Positions 7,843 through 17,320 of a DNA stretch of 64,000 bases are shown here, in pieces. Positions within the stretch are counted from its first letter, which is position 1. Every line of letters starts with the position of its first letter. Position numbers and translations under genes: made by a program. The DNA is from Shewanella halotolerans. Its GTDB lineage: Bacteria > Pseudomonadota > Gammaproteobacteria > Enterobacterales > Shewanellaceae. The notes under the pieces were generated by a model, which worked only from the letters and a program-made list of their open reading frames with translations, did no database searches and was not told where the DNA came from. The stretch covers positions 3,968,001 to 4,032,000 of the forward strand of contig NZ_CP080417.1 in NCBI RefSeq assembly GCF_019457535.1, given 5' to 3'.

Positions 7843-8922
7843 ATGACGCTTAAAGACACGGTAATTTACATCGCGAAAGCAGTTTTTTTCGGCCTCATCA
7901 TGGCCGCCGTCTTTCTGGTCATCACCCCATGGATCACAGGCACTGCCAATCACGGTAACTTCTTCCAGAGCCGGGGACAAAACGGGATAGAACTCTCCTT
8001 CTCTCAGGCAGTACGTCGCGCCGCACCCGCCGTGGTCAACATCTATAGTCTGAGCATAGATCAGAGCCGCCCGCTCAACTCGGGCTCCCTGCAAGGCCTG
8101 GGGTCAGGCGTGATCATGAGCAAAGAGGGCTACATACTCACCAACTATCACGTGGTCAAGAAGGCGGACGAGATAGTGGTCGCCCTGCAAGATGGCCGCA
8201 AGTTTACCTCAGAGGTGGTGGGGTCAGACTCTGTCACCGATCTGGCTGTGCTCAAGATAGAGGGCGATACCCTGCCCGTGGTGCCTATCAACTTAGACGT
8301 GCCGGCACAGGTGGGCGACGTGGTACTGGCCATCGGCAACCCCTATAACCTGGGGCAAACCATCACCCAAGGGATCATCAGCGCCACCGGCCGTAACGGC
8401 CTTAGCTCGGGTTATCTGGACTTCCTGCAGACAGATGCCGCCATCAACGCGGGCAACTCGGGCGGCGCGCTTATCGACACCAGCGGCAGACTGATCGGCA
8501 TCAACACCGCCGCCTTCCAGATAGGTGGCGAAGGTGGTGGCCATGGCATTAATTTCGCCATCCCCATCAAGCTGGCCCACAGCATCATGGGTAAGCTGAT
8601 CAAAGATGGCCGGGTGATCCGTGGTGCACTAGGCATCACAGGCGAAGCGATCAACCCGGTGATGGCGCAGATCCTCAACCTGCCGGATCTGACCGGTGTC
8701 ATGGTAACTGGTGTGGATCATCAGGGACCGGCCGCCCAGGCCAAGCTGAGACCCAGAGACGTGATCACTAAGTTTAACGACGAGACCGTTCCCGGCGTCG
8801 AGATGCTGATGGATAGGATTGCCGAGACGCCACCGGGCACTCAGGTGACCATGACCATTATCCGCAGTGGCAAGTACTATGAGGTACCTGTCACCATAGG
8901 GGAAAACCTGGGTACGGAATAA
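7843..8922 (+). CDS. degS: Inner-membrane regulatory protease DegS
   Basis: Senses misfolded outer-membrane proteins through its PDZ domain and makes the first cut in anti-sigma factor RseA, releasing sigma-E. The 359 residues comprise an N-terminal membrane anchor (about 8-28), a protease domain with His103 (NYHV), Asp133 (VTDLAVL) and Ser206 (GNSGG), and one PDZ domain (about 255-345). One PDZ plus an anchor instead of a signal peptide separates it from DegQ. It is followed by a terminator. Confidence 0.95.
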   Translation: MTLKDTVIYIAKAVFFGLIMAAVFLVITPWITGTANHGNFFQSRGQNGIELSFSQAVRRAAPAVVNIYSLSIDQSRPLNSGSLQGLGSGVIMSKEGYILTNYHVVKKADEIVVALQDGRKFTSEVVGSDSVTDLAVLKIEGDTLPVVPINLDVPAQVGDVVLAIGNPYNLGQTITQGIISATGRNGLSSGYLDFLQTDAAINAGNSGGALIDTSGRLIGINTAAFQIGGEGGGHGINFAIPIKLAHSIMGKLIKDGRVIRGALGITGEAINPVMAQILNLPDLTGVMVTGVDHQGPAAQAKLRPRDVITKFNDETVPGVEMLMDRIAETPPGTQVTMTIIRSGKYYEVPVTIGENLGTE

Positions 8923-8958
8923 CGAGTTCTGAAGAATAGCGACTCAAGCCCGCAGACC

Positions 8959-8990
8959 AAAAAAGCCAGCAATCGCTGGCTTTTCTTTTA
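8959..8990 (+). terminator. Rho-independent terminator after degS
   Basis: AAAAGCCAGC-AATC-GCTGGCTTTTCTTTT: a perfect GC-rich stem with a U-tract, 36 bp after the stop. Confidence 0.93.
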
Positions 8991-9071
8991 TCTTTTCATT
9001 GTCACGCTAATCTCATGATGTCGAGCGGCTAACTTGCTCAGGCTCTGAGCATTAGCGCTTAGCTTAAGCCC

Positions 9072-9230
9072 TTAGCTTGGGCTCTTAAACAGCCTCAGCC
9101 AGAAACCACATTCGAGCAGCGCGCCGACGACCAGCAGGCTCAAGGCCCCCAGGTGCATTCCCACGCCGTAACAGATCAGGGCGCCGATCAGCAGCCCCAC
9201 TAATAACGCTATCCTTTTGCCATGTGCCAT
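9072..9230 (-). CDS. Small two-helix membrane protein (52 aa), unknown
   Basis: An ATG at 9230 is preceded by the minus-strand ribosome site AGGAGA and opens a 52-residue frame beginning MAHGKRIALLVGLLIGALIC. Two hydrophobic helices (about residues 7-22 and 28-46) are split by a short GVGMH turn, and the tail FWLRLFKSPS is basic. I do not recognise the family. The strong ribosome site, the membrane-like composition and the position in an otherwise empty degS-murA gap argue that it is real, but conservation was not tested. Confidence 0.5.
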   Translation of the reverse strand: MAHGKRIALLVGLLIGALICYGVGMHLGALSLLVVGALLECGFWLRLFKSPS

Positions 9231-9338
9231 ATACTCTCCTTAGCATATTCAAATTGGCCTACCCACCAATCATAAGCTTAGCCTATGTAAATTACCTGCA
9301 TTATTTTGTGAGCAGTTGCGTCATCCATGCATCAGGCA

Positions 9339-9364
9339 CAAAAAAGCCACCCTAAGGTGGCTTT
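9339..9364 (-). terminator. Rho-independent terminator after murA
   Basis: The minus strand reads AAAGCCACC-TTA-GGGTGGCTTTTTT, a strong stem with a U-tract, directly after the murA stop at the end of the mla-ibaG-murA operon. Confidence 0.92.
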
Positions 9365-9381
9365 GTAAGATGAAGCTAGGC

Positions 9382-10641
9382 TTAGCTGACCCGCACGACT
9401 TCGCCGCCCAGCCCCTTAAACTTCTCTTCGATATGCTCGTAGCCTCTGTCGAGGTGATAGATACGATCTACCGTGGTTACGCCGTCGGCCACTAGGCCGG
9501 CGATCACCAGACTCGCCGAGGCGCGCAGATCCGTTGCCATCACCTGAGCGCCGTTGAGCAGCTCACAACCCTTGATAATACAGGTGTTGCCTTCCAGCTC
9601 CATGTTGGCGCCCATGCGGATAAGCTCGGGCACATGCATGAAACGGTTCTCGAAGATGGTCTCGGTAATGGTCGCCGTACCTTCTGCCAGGGCGTTGAGT
9701 ACACAGAACTGCGCCTGCATATCCGTCGGAAAACCTGGGTAAGGCATGGTCTTGATGTTGACCGCCTTGGGGCGTTGCCCCTGCATGTCCAGCTCGATCC
9801 AATCTTCACCGGTTGTGATGCTGGCGCCAGCGTCTTCGAGCTTGGCGAGCACGGCCTCCAGGGTCTTAGGATCGGCATCGACACAACGTATCTTGCCCTT
9901 GGTTACCGCCGCGGCCACCAGGAAGCTGCCGGTCTCGATACGGTCTGGCATCACGCGATATTCGCAGCCACTAAGCGACTCGACACCCTGGATGCGAATG
10001 GTATCGCTACCGGCGCCGCTGATCTTAGCGCCCATGGCGTTGAGGCAGTTGGCGAGATCAATAACTTCTGGCTCACGGGCCGCGTTCTCTATCACCGTCT
10101 CGCCATCGGCCAGGGCCGCCGCCATCAGCAGGTTCTCTGTGGCACCTACGCTGATCATGTCCATGAAGATATGGGCACCCTTGAGGCGACCATCGACACG
10201 GGCCTTGATATAACCCTCTTTCACTTCGATCTTCGCGCCCATCTGCTCCAGACCATGCAGGTGCAGGTTAACCGGGCGGGCGCCGATGGCACAACCACCG
10301 GGTAGAGAGACGTCGGCGGTGCCGTAGCGAGCCAGCAAGGGCCCCAAGATCAAGATAGAGGCGCGCATGGTCTTCACCAGCTCATAGGGCGCGCAGAACT
10401 CGTTGAGATGGGTGGTAGAGATGGTGATCTTACCCTCGTCGCTACGGCTCACCTCGGCACCAAGACAGCGCAGCAGCTCAAAGCTGGTGTTGACGTCCCT
10501 CAGGTTAGGCACGTTGCTGACCACAAAGTCTGTCTCGGCCAGCACACCGGCCATCAGGATCGGCAGGGCGGCGTTCTTGGCGCCAGAAATCACCACGTCA
10601 CCGGCCAGTGCACCACTGGCCTGAATTGTTAATTTATCCAC
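9382..10641 (-). CDS. murA: UDP-N-acetylglucosamine 1-carboxyvinyltransferase
   Basis: Transfers enolpyruvate from PEP to UDP-GlcNAc, the first committed step of peptidoglycan synthesis; it is the fosfomycin target. 419 residues, the usual length. Lys22 lies in SGAKNAALP and the active-site cysteine is Cys117 in LPGGCAIGARPV, so the fosfomycin-sensitive Cys form is present. It is the last gene of the mla-ibaG-murA operon, 15 bp after ibaG. Confidence 0.98.
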   Translation of the reverse strand: MDKLTIQASGALAGDVVISGAKNAALPILMAGVLAETDFVVSNVPNLRDVNTSFELLRCLGAEVSRSDEGKITISTTHLNEFCAPYELVKTMRASILILGPLLARYGTADVSLPGGCAIGARPVNLHLHGLEQMGAKIEVKEGYIKARVDGRLKGAHIFMDMISVGATENLLMAAALADGETVIENAAREPEVIDLANCLNAMGAKISGAGSDTIRIQGVESLSGCEYRVMPDRIETGSFLVAAAVTKGKIRCVDADPKTLEAVLAKLEDAGASITTGEDWIELDMQGQRPKAVNIKTMPYPGFPTDMQAQFCVLNALAEGTATITETIFENRFMHVPELIRMGANMELEGNTCIIKGCELLNGAQVMATDLRASASLVIAGLVADGVTTVDRIYHLDRGYEHIEEKFKGLGGEVVRVS

Positions 10642-10656
10642 TATGAGTCTCTAGCC

Positions 10657-10908
10657 TTACATGTTGAAGATTTTTTCACGCTTCCACTGCGTAGGGGTAA
10701 AGGCGTTGATAGTGATGGCATGCAGCGCCCCACTGGTCACATGTTCCATCAAAGGGCCGTAGATCATCTGCTGTTGCTTCACGCGGCTCACACCGTCGAA
10801 ACACTCACCGACGGCAACAATCTTATAGTGTGTCCCATCCTGGCTCACGTGTACTTCATCCAGTGTCAGCGCTTGGCTAAGCAGCTGTTCAATCTCATTA
10901 CATTCCAT
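10657..10908 (-). CDS. ibaG: BolA-family protein IbaG (YrbA)
   Basis: 83 residues; a BolA-like fold that partners with monothiol glutaredoxins to handle [2Fe-2S] clusters and is linked to acid stress in E. coli. The block ECFDGVSRVKQQQMIYGPL and the conserved ALHAITINAF are visible. Its place between mlaB and murA is the standard gammaproteobacterial arrangement. Confidence 0.92.
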   Translation of the reverse strand: MECNEIEQLLSQALTLDEVHVSQDGTHYKIVAVGECFDGVSRVKQQQMIYGPLMEHVTSGALHAITINAFTPTQWKREKIFNM

Positions 10909-10923
10909 AAACGGATAACCCTT

Positions 10924-11217
10924 TTATTTGGCTTCTTCGGTGAAGAAGTCTTGTAAATCATATAAATCTATTAACTTTTGCAGTTGCGCCGGCGGATTAC
11001 AGAGCACCAGCGACTGACCCTTTTTCTGCTGCTCTGCCACCAGATGCAGCAGCAGGGCGACACCGGCGCTGTCGCTATAAGACACGCCGGCAAGATCCAG
11101 TCGGTCACAGGCACCATTGAGTAGCATCTCCAGCTTAGGCCAGAGCTCCACCACCGCCGCCTGAGACAGCTCACCGCTGACCTGGCACTGCCCCGCCGCC
11201 TGGTTAAAGGCCAGCAT
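10924..11217 (-). CDS. mlaB: Mla transporter STAS-domain subunit MlaB
   Basis: 97 residues forming a single STAS domain; the segment DRLDLAGVSYSDSAGVALLLHL holds the conserved SDSAG loop. In E. coli MlaB binds the ATPase MlaF on the cytoplasmic face of MlaFEDB and stabilises it. The start codon overlaps the mlaC stop, which indicates translational coupling. Confidence 0.92.
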   Translation of the reverse strand: MLAFNQAAGQCQVSGELSQAAVVELWPKLEMLLNGACDRLDLAGVSYSDSAGVALLLHLVAEQQKKGQSLVLCNPPAQLQKLIDLYDLQDFFTEEAK

Positions 11218-11870
11218 TATAGCTTAGTCCCCTTGTTAACCAAGCTGATATGGTTATCTGTGTGGGTCTCCAGCTCTTTTATTACCGCATCTATGCCATT
11301 TTGGCGGATCAGGTTAGTGATCTCCGCGCTCTTAGAGGAGAGCAGGCTCACCCCTTCGGCCACTAGATCGAACGCCTTCCAGGTATCGTCCTTCAAGCGA
11401 CGCACCCTAAAGATCAGCTTGATAGGCGGACGGCCCTGCTCGATGATCTGCACGTTGACATCCACCATCTTCTCACCATCGAACCCCTTAGCCGGGGCAA
11501 ACTCCACCTGCTGGTCGGTATACTCGGTAAATGCCTGGGCATAAGTCGCGATCAGATAAGTCTTAAAGGCCTCGGCGAAACGCTCGCGCTGATCCGGCGT
11601 ACTCTGACGCAGGTAGGGCCCCATCACCTTGTAAGACGCATACTTATAATCGATATAAGGCATCAACTCGTCAGAGACTATCACCTTAAGATGGTCGGGA
11701 TTGGCCTGAATTGTGGCAATATCCTGATGAAAACGGGCAAAAGTCTTGTTGGCCACGGACTCCACCATGGCATAGGGGTCCTTGGTATTGACCGAGATCT
11801 CCTCGGCGCTAACCGCACCGCCGATCATCAATAACATGGAGGAGAAGAGTACTTGCAACAACTGTTTCAT
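11217..11870 (-). CDS. mlaC: Periplasmic phospholipid carrier MlaC
   Basis: 217 residues with a signal peptide (cleavage about residue 22, AEE). The Tol_Tol_Ttg2/MlaC fold is recognisable from YMDY-like MPYIDYKYASYKVMG, the FAEAFKTYLIATYAQAF segment and the VDVNVQI strand. It shuttles glycerophospholipids between the outer-membrane MlaA complex and the inner-membrane MlaFEDB complex. Confidence 0.95.
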   Translation of the reverse strand: MKQLLQVLFSSMLLMIGGAVSAEEISVNTKDPYAMVESVANKTFARFHQDIATIQANPDHLKVIVSDELMPYIDYKYASYKVMGPYLRQSTPDQRERFAEAFKTYLIATYAQAFTEYTDQQVEFAPAKGFDGEKMVDVNVQIIEQGRPPIKLIFRVRRLKDDTWKAFDLVAEGVSLLSSKSAEITNLIRQNGIDAVIKELETHTDNHISLVNKGTKL

Positions 11871-11881
11871 ATTCGTCCCTA

Positions 11882-12361
11882 TTAATTTTCTTTAGACTTC
11901 ATACTGTATAAGAACTGGCCAATGAGATCTTCGAGCACTAAGGCCGAATGGGTATCGTCGATACGATCGCCATCTTTGAGCATGCCGATATCGTCCATCA
12001 CAAATCCTGGGGTCAGCCCCAAGAACTGCTCGCCCAGCAGACCCGAGGTGAGGATCGACAGGCTACTGGTCTCGGGGAACTGATCGTATTGATTGTCCAT
12101 GGCCAGCTCGACCACCGCCACCAGTTCCTCAGGATCCAGGCTGATGTTTGTCACCCTGCCAACCACCACGCCACCCACCTTGACCGGTGAGCGCACCTTG
12201 AGGCCACCTATGTTGGTGAACTTGGCATAAAGAGTGTAATGGCTCTGGCCAGGCTTCACCTCGACATTGGCCACGTTGAACACCAACACCAGAAAGGCCA
12301 TCAGGCCCGACAGAATAAACAGGCCAACTAATAGTTCAATTTTTCGAGTCAACATACTCAA
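11882..12361 (-). CDS. mlaD: MCE-domain subunit MlaD
   Basis: 159 residues: one N-terminal membrane helix (about 8-28) then a single MCE domain (YTLYAKFTNIGGLKVRSPVKVGGVVVGRV), the periplasmic hexameric lipid channel of the Mla complex. It is about 20 residues shorter than E. coli MlaD, mainly at the C-terminus, which is within family variation. It lies 11 bp before mlaC and 65 bp after mlaE, the widest gap in the operon. Confidence 0.95.
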   Translation of the reverse strand: MSMLTRKIELLVGLFILSGLMAFLVLVFNVANVEVKPGQSHYTLYAKFTNIGGLKVRSPVKVGGVVVGRVTNISLDPEELVAVVELAMDNQYDQFPETSSLSILTSGLLGEQFLGLTPGFVMDDIGMLKDGDRIDDTHSALVLEDLIGQFLYSMKSKEN

Positions 12362-12426
12362 TTACCACTCAGTTCTATACATACCACGACGGCAAATATA
12401 TAGGTTTATCCATAAACAAAATTTAA

Positions 12427-13212
12427 TCAGCGGCCAAACATCATGGCCGTCAACAGGAAGTCTAACGCCAACACCGCCAGGCTGGACTGCACCACGGTTT
12501 GGGTGGTCGCCCGGCTGATCCCCTCGGGATTGGGGATCACATGATAGCCGCGATACAGGGCTATCCAGGTCACCACTACGGCAAATACCAGGCTCTTGAT
12601 CAGACAGTTCACTATGTCCTGACGCCACTCCACCGAGGCCTGCAGGATCGACCAGAAGCTACCGCTGTCGATCCCCTTCCATTCCACCCCGACCAGATGA
12701 CCGCCATAGATGCCCACGGCGGTAAACATCAGTGCCAGTAGCGGCAGGCTTATCACCCCGGCCCAGAAGCGCGGCGCGATCACTTGCCGCAGGGGATCGA
12801 TTGCCATCATCTCCAGGCTAGAGAGCTGCTCGGTGCTCTTCATCAAACCTATCTCGGCAGTGAGCGCCGAGCCGGCGCGTCCGGCAAACAGCAGCGCGGT
12901 CACAACTGGCCCCAGTTCACGTAGCAGACTGAGCGCCACCATGGGCCCCAGGCTGTCTTCTGTGCCAAAACCCACCAAAATATTATAGCCCTGCAACGCC
13001 AGCACCATGCCGATGAAGAGGCCAGAGACCAGGATGATCACCATGGACTGCACGCCAATCACGTACAGCTGCTTAATCAGCAGAGGCGTGCCCTTGCGCA
13101 CCCTGGGCATCTTGGCGATGGCGCCCCACAACATGAGTCCGGCGCGTCCCAGGCCGGTGACGCTATCGATCGCACCACGACCTAAGCGGGCGATTTGATC
13201 AATCACGCTCAC
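12427..13212 (-). CDS. mlaE: Mla transporter permease MlaE
   Basis: 261 residues with five to six hydrophobic helices. The family blocks LYVIGVQSMVIILVSGLFIGMVLALQGY and FAGRAGSALTAEIGLMKSTEQ are present. It is the permease subunit of the MlaFEDB phospholipid ABC transporter. The start overlaps the end of mlaF by 14 bp, so the two are probably translationally coupled. Confidence 0.96.
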   Translation of the reverse strand: MSVIDQIARLGRGAIDSVTGLGRAGLMLWGAIAKMPRVRKGTPLLIKQLYVIGVQSMVIILVSGLFIGMVLALQGYNILVGFGTEDSLGPMVALSLLRELGPVVTALLFAGRAGSALTAEIGLMKSTEQLSSLEMMAIDPLRQVIAPRFWAGVISLPLLALMFTAVGIYGGHLVGVEWKGIDSGSFWSILQASVEWRQDIVNCLIKSLVFAVVVTWIALYRGYHVIPNPEGISRATTQTVVQSSLAVLALDFLLTAMMFGR

Positions 13213-14077
13213 CTAACATCTCCTTCTGGTAATCCTGGGCGGGAAAATGAAATGGCACGGGCCCGTCGGGCTCGCCGCCGATAAACTGCTTCAACTTAGG
13301 GTTATCTGCCGCCTTCAACTCGGCTGGCGTGCCGTGGGCGATCACCTTCTTGTCGGCCAGCACATAGACATAGTCGGCGATCCCCAGCACCTCTTGCACG
13401 TCGTGGGACACCACCACAGAGGTGAGGCTCAGCGCATCACTCAGCTCGCGGATCAGCTTCACCAGCACCCCCATGGAGATGGGATCCTGACCGGCGAAGG
13501 GCTCATCGTAGAGCACCAGTTCCGGCTCCAGGGCGATGGCTCGGGCCAAGGCCGCACGTCTCTGCATGCCGCCGGAAAGCTCGCTCGGCATCATCTGCGC
13601 CGCGCCTCTTAGCCCCACGGCTTCGAGCTTCATCAGTACGATGCGGCGAATGATCGCCTCGGGCAGGTCCGAGTGTTCCCTAAGGGCGAAGGCGACGTTG
13701 TCGAACACATTCATGTCGGTAAACAGGGCGCCGCTCTGAAACAGCATGCTCATGCGCTTGCGCAGGGCAAACAGCTCGCCGCGATTGCATTTATGCACGT
13801 CAACGCCATCGACCTTGATGACCCCAGAGTCCGGCCGCAGCTGACCACCGATCAGCTTAAGTAGGGTGGTCTTGCCTATACCGCTGGGCCCCATGATGGC
13901 GGTCACCTTCCCTTTGGGAATGGTGAGACTGACGTCGTCATAGATAACATGGGTGCCACGACTGAAGCCCAGATGACTGATCTCCACCAATGGCTGTACG
14001 TGTTCCATCGACGCTTGTTCCATCGGCTTAGTCTCACCCTTGGCTTGGCTGTCATGACTTAACGATTGATGACTCAT
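13199..14077 (-). CDS. mlaF: Mla transporter ATPase MlaF
   Basis: 292 residues. ABC ATPase with Walker A GPSGIGKTT (63-71), signature LSGGMQRR, Walker B LVLYDEPFAGQDP and H-loop VVSHD. The FAGQDP variant matches Mla/Ttg2 ATPases. The N-terminus is about 20 residues longer than in E. coli. The ATG at 14077 has a weak TTAGG site, and internal methionines at residues 19 and 24 are alternative starts. First gene of the mla operon, divergent from yrbG. Confidence 0.96.
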   Translation of the reverse strand: MSHQSLSHDSQAKGETKPMEQASMEHVQPLVEISHLGFSRGTHVIYDDVSLTIPKGKVTAIMGPSGIGKTTLLKLIGGQLRPDSGVIKVDGVDVHKCNRGELFALRKRMSMLFQSGALFTDMNVFDNVAFALREHSDLPEAIIRRIVLMKLEAVGLRGAAQMMPSELSGGMQRRAALARAIALEPELVLYDEPFAGQDPISMGVLVKLIRELSDALSLTSVVVSHDVQEVLGIADYVYVLADKKVIAHGTPAELKAADNPKLKQFIGGEPDGPVPFHFPAQDYQKEMLGERD

Positions 14078-14242
14078 AACGGGACCTAATGCGTTCCATG
14101 GTTAGGCGGCAGGAAAAGAGACAAATTGTACGAAATTGACGGATTGTGCACAACTGAATCGACACTATCTTTGCGCAATACTTTCAATTTTGTTCAATTC
14201 CAGCGAAAATGCGCGGCAGACTCTTAAACAAAAAGATTTTCA

Positions 14243-15202
14243 ATGCTATTTAATATTTTCTTACTGATTGCTGGTTTGGGTGCCCTTGTCTGGAGTGCCG
14301 ACAAATTTGTCTTCGGCGCCGCAGCATTCGCCCGTAATCTTGGGCTGCCGCCCATGTTGATTGGCCTCACCATAGTCGCCATGGGCAGCTCGGCCCCGGA
14401 AATGTTTGTGGCAGCCACCGCCTCCCTCGAAGGCATGACAGACACCGCCATAGGGAATGTGCTGGGCTCCAACGTCGCCAACATCACGCTGATCCTGGGG
14501 ATCACCGCCCTATTAGGCGCAATCTCGGTAAGCTCACAGACACTCAAGCGAGAAATCCCTATGATGCTAGGCGCTACGGCGCTGGCGGGTTATTTCCTCC
14601 ACGATGGTCAGTTGACCCGCATCGAGGGTCTGGTGCTATTGGCACTCTTCTTTGCCCTCATGGGGTATCTGATCTGGCATGCCATCGTCAACAAGGAAAA
14701 GGATCCACTCATCGACGAGGCCGAAAGCGAGGTGCCTAAAGATGTGCCTACACCTAAGGCGATCCTCTGGCTGGTGATTGGCCTTGTGCTGCTGCCCCTG
14801 TCTGCCGACTGGATGGTGCAGGGCGCCGTGGGTATCGCCAAGGCCTTCCATATGTCAGACTTAGTCATAGGCCTTACCATTATCGCCGTCGGTACCAGTC
14901 TGCCTGAACTGGCGGCCTGTGTGGCGGGCGTATTAAAGAAAGAGGACGACCTTGCCATAGGCAACGTGGTCGGCTCGAACCTGTTTAACATTCTTGCGGT
15001 GCTGGCGCTGCCCGCCCTTATCGCCCCAGGCGCGGTCGACGCCGCCGCCAGCAGTCGCGACTTTTATATGGTGATGGCAACCAGCGTTGCCCTGGCCATA
15101 CTGATTTTATTAACCGGCAAGGCCCGCCAACTACGCCCCTGGCATGGCGGTGTGTTATTAGCGACTTTTATCGCGTACCAAGTCACGCTTTTCCTATCCT
15201 AA
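14243..15202 (+). CDS. yrbG: Calcium/sodium antiporter YrbG
   Basis: 319 residues forming two inverted repeats of five helices each, typical of the CaCA exchanger family. The alpha repeats are visible as AMGSSAPEMFVAATASLEG with GNVLGSNVANI (about residues 49-90), and AVGTSLPELAACVAG with GNVVGSNLFNI (about 217-255). It leads the yrbG-kdsD-kdsC-lptC-lptA-lptB run, as in E. coli, where its cellular role is not settled. Confidence 0.94.
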   Translation: MLFNIFLLIAGLGALVWSADKFVFGAAAFARNLGLPPMLIGLTIVAMGSSAPEMFVAATASLEGMTDTAIGNVLGSNVANITLILGITALLGAISVSSQTLKREIPMMLGATALAGYFLHDGQLTRIEGLVLLALFFALMGYLIWHAIVNKEKDPLIDEAESEVPKDVPTPKAILWLVIGLVLLPLSADWMVQGAVGIAKAFHMSDLVIGLTIIAVGTSLPELAACVAGVLKKEDDLAIGNVVGSNLFNILAVLALPALIAPGAVDAAASSRDFYMVMATSVALAILILLTGKARQLRPWHGGVLLATFIAYQVTLFLS

Positions 15203-15235
15203 TAACGTTTAGGCCGACAAAATAGAGAGAACAAG

Positions 15236-16213
15236 ATGGTAGATGCAGATCAATTACGTCAATGGGGACGCAAGGTTATCGATACCGAGCGCAACGCGCT
15301 GGACAACCTGTATCAATATGTCGACTCGAGTGAATTTGCCAAGGCCTGCCAACTGATCCTCGCCTGCACCGGCAAGGTGATCGTGATGGGCATGGGCAAA
15401 TCCGGTCACATAGGTAACAAGATCTCGGCCACCCTGGCCAGCACAGGCACCCCAGCCTTCTTCGTCCACCCCGGCGAGGCCAGCCATGGCGACCTGGGCG
15501 TGCTGAGCGAGAACGATATCGTGCTCGCCATCTCCAACTCGGGCGAGGCCAGCGAAATTTTAACCCTGATGCCTGTGATCAAGCGCATGGGGCTGCCTGT
15601 CATCGCGGTGACGGGCAAACCTGAGTCCAATATGGCCAAGCATTCGGTCGTTCATCTGTGTATCGAGGTACCGGAAGAGGCCTGCCCGCTCGGACTGGCG
15701 CCCACCTCGAGCACCACGGCGACGCTCGTCATGGGCGACGCCCTGGCGGTAGCCCTGCTGCAAGCCAGAGGCTTCACCAAAGATGATTTCGCCCTCTCCC
15801 ACCCCGGCGGTAGCCTGGGACGCAAGCTGCTGCTCAAGGTGAGCGACGTGATGCACAAGGGTGATGACTTGCCTCTGGTAGCCGAAGATATCTGTATCAC
15901 AGAGGCCCTGTATGAGATCTCCAAGAAGGGGCTGGGCATGACAGGCGTGGTCAACAGCCAGGGCATGCTGGTCGGTATCTTCACCGACGGTGACCTGCGC
16001 CGGGTGATCGACGCCGAGATCAACCTGCGCAAGACCTCCATCTCAGAGGTGATGACCCATGGCTGCGTCACCGTTAGCGAAGGCATCTTAGCCGCCCAGG
16101 CCCTCAAGGTGATGGACGAGAAAGAGATCAACGGCCTGATTGTCACCGACGAGCAGAAGAAGCCGATTGGTGCACTCAATATGCTGGACATGGTTAAGGC
16201 GGGGGTGATCTAA
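15236..16213 (+). CDS. kdsD: Arabinose-5-phosphate isomerase KdsD
   Basis: Converts ribulose-5-phosphate to arabinose-5-phosphate, the first step toward KDO of LPS. 325 residues: an N-terminal SIS domain (MGMGKSGHIGNKISATLASTGTP; SNSGEASEI) and two C-terminal CBS domains (about 205-325) with FTDGDLRR. Full length. kdsC starts one base after its stop. Confidence 0.96.
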   Translation: MVDADQLRQWGRKVIDTERNALDNLYQYVDSSEFAKACQLILACTGKVIVMGMGKSGHIGNKISATLASTGTPAFFVHPGEASHGDLGVLSENDIVLAISNSGEASEILTLMPVIKRMGLPVIAVTGKPESNMAKHSVVHLCIEVPEEACPLGLAPTSSTTATLVMGDALAVALLQARGFTKDDFALSHPGGSLGRKLLLKVSDVMHKGDDLPLVAEDICITEALYEISKKGLGMTGVVNSQGMLVGIFTDGDLRRVIDAEINLRKTSISEVMTHGCVTVSEGILAAQALKVMDEKEINGLIVTDEQKKPIGALNMLDMVKAGVI

Positions 16214-16214
16214 C

Positions 16215-16766
16215 ATGGCACATCAAGGTTTTTACGGCCCGATAACCGACGCAGTCTGGCAGAAGGCTAAACAGATCAAGCTCTTGATCTGCGACGTCGA
16301 CGGCGTCTTCTCCGATGGTCTGGTCTATATGAGTAACTCGGGCGACGAACTCAAGACCTTCCATACCCGCGACGGCTATGGCGTCCGCTCGCTGCTGACC
16401 AGCGATATTCCGGTGGCCATCATCACGGGGCGCAAGTCGCAGATAGTGGAAGATCGCATGACGGCCCTGGGTATCACCCACATCTACCAGGGGGTTGACA
16501 ACAAACTCGAGCCTTATCAGGAGCTGCTTAACCTCTATAAGGTGACGCCAGAGGAAGTTGCTTATATCGGCGATGACATGGTGGATCTGCCCGTGATGGA
16601 GCAAGTAGGCCTGTCTGTGTGCGTGGCCGACGGTCATCCCTATGTGCGCCAACACGCCGACATGGTTACCCATATCAAGGGCGGCCACGGCGCGCTGCGT
16701 GAACTGACGGATCTCATCCTGCTCAGCCAGGATAAGTTTGCCTCAGCCCACGGAATGAGCATATGA
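16215..16766 (+). CDS. kdsC: KDO-8-phosphate phosphatase KdsC
   Basis: 183 residues; HAD-family enzyme that hydrolyses KDO-8-P to KDO. Motif I DVDGVFSDG (about residues 27-35), the ITGRKS motif II region and the IGDDMVDLPVM motif IV region are present. It has the small C0-type fold with no cap. lptC overlaps its end by 4 bp. Confidence 0.96.
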   Translation: MAHQGFYGPITDAVWQKAKQIKLLICDVDGVFSDGLVYMSNSGDELKTFHTRDGYGVRSLLTSDIPVAIITGRKSQIVEDRMTALGITHIYQGVDNKLEPYQELLNLYKVTPEEVAYIGDDMVDLPVMEQVGLSVCVADGHPYVRQHADMVTHIKGGHGALRELTDLILLSQDKFASAHGMSI

Positions 16767-17320
16767 ACAGAGTCACGCTGGCGATCATCGCCTTCTTCGG
16801 CACAGCACTGATCCTCTATTGGCAGGTTCAGTCGAAAAAGGGCAGCGAAGAGCTGGCCCTGGATAATGTCGATCGTCCCGACTACATAGTCCGGGATCTC
16901 AAGAGCGTGCAATACAATGATGAGGGTGGTATCAACAGTCGCGTATCGGCCAGTCACATGGAACACTACGCCGAACGCAACCAGACCTACTTTACCCAGC
17001 CCATCTATCTGGTCTACCCCGACAACGGCGATGCCCAGTGGCGCCTGAGATCCACCAAGGGCACACTGGACAAAAATAGCGGACGGGTCACCCTGGAAAA
17101 TAATGTTATCATTGATGCCATTAGCCCAGAGGAACCGATTCAGACCATAGAGACCACCTATCTGGAGCTGGATCTCAATACTATGATTATGACATCCGAC
17201 AGAAGCATTCGGATCACAGGGCGCGATTTCCTCATCACGGGGGAAGGCCTATATGCCGATCTTAACGCCCAAAATATCAAACTGACGAGTCAGGTAGAAG
17301 GAACATATGAAACTAAATAG
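16763..17320 (+). CDS. lptC: LPS export bitopic protein LptC
   Basis: 185 residues: one N-terminal membrane helix (about 5-22) and a periplasmic beta-jellyroll domain (from about residue 40, DRPDYIVRDLKSVQYNDEG). It passes LPS from the LptBFG transporter to LptA. It overlaps kdsC by 4 bp and lptA by 14 bp. Confidence 0.94.
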   Translation: MNRVTLAIIAFFGTALILYWQVQSKKGSEELALDNVDRPDYIVRDLKSVQYNDEGGINSRVSASHMEHYAERNQTYFTQPIYLVYPDNGDAQWRLRSTKGTLDKNSGRVTLENNVIIDAISPEEPIQTIETTYLELDLNTMIMTSDRSIRITGRDFLITGEGLYADLNAQNIKLTSQVEGTYETK

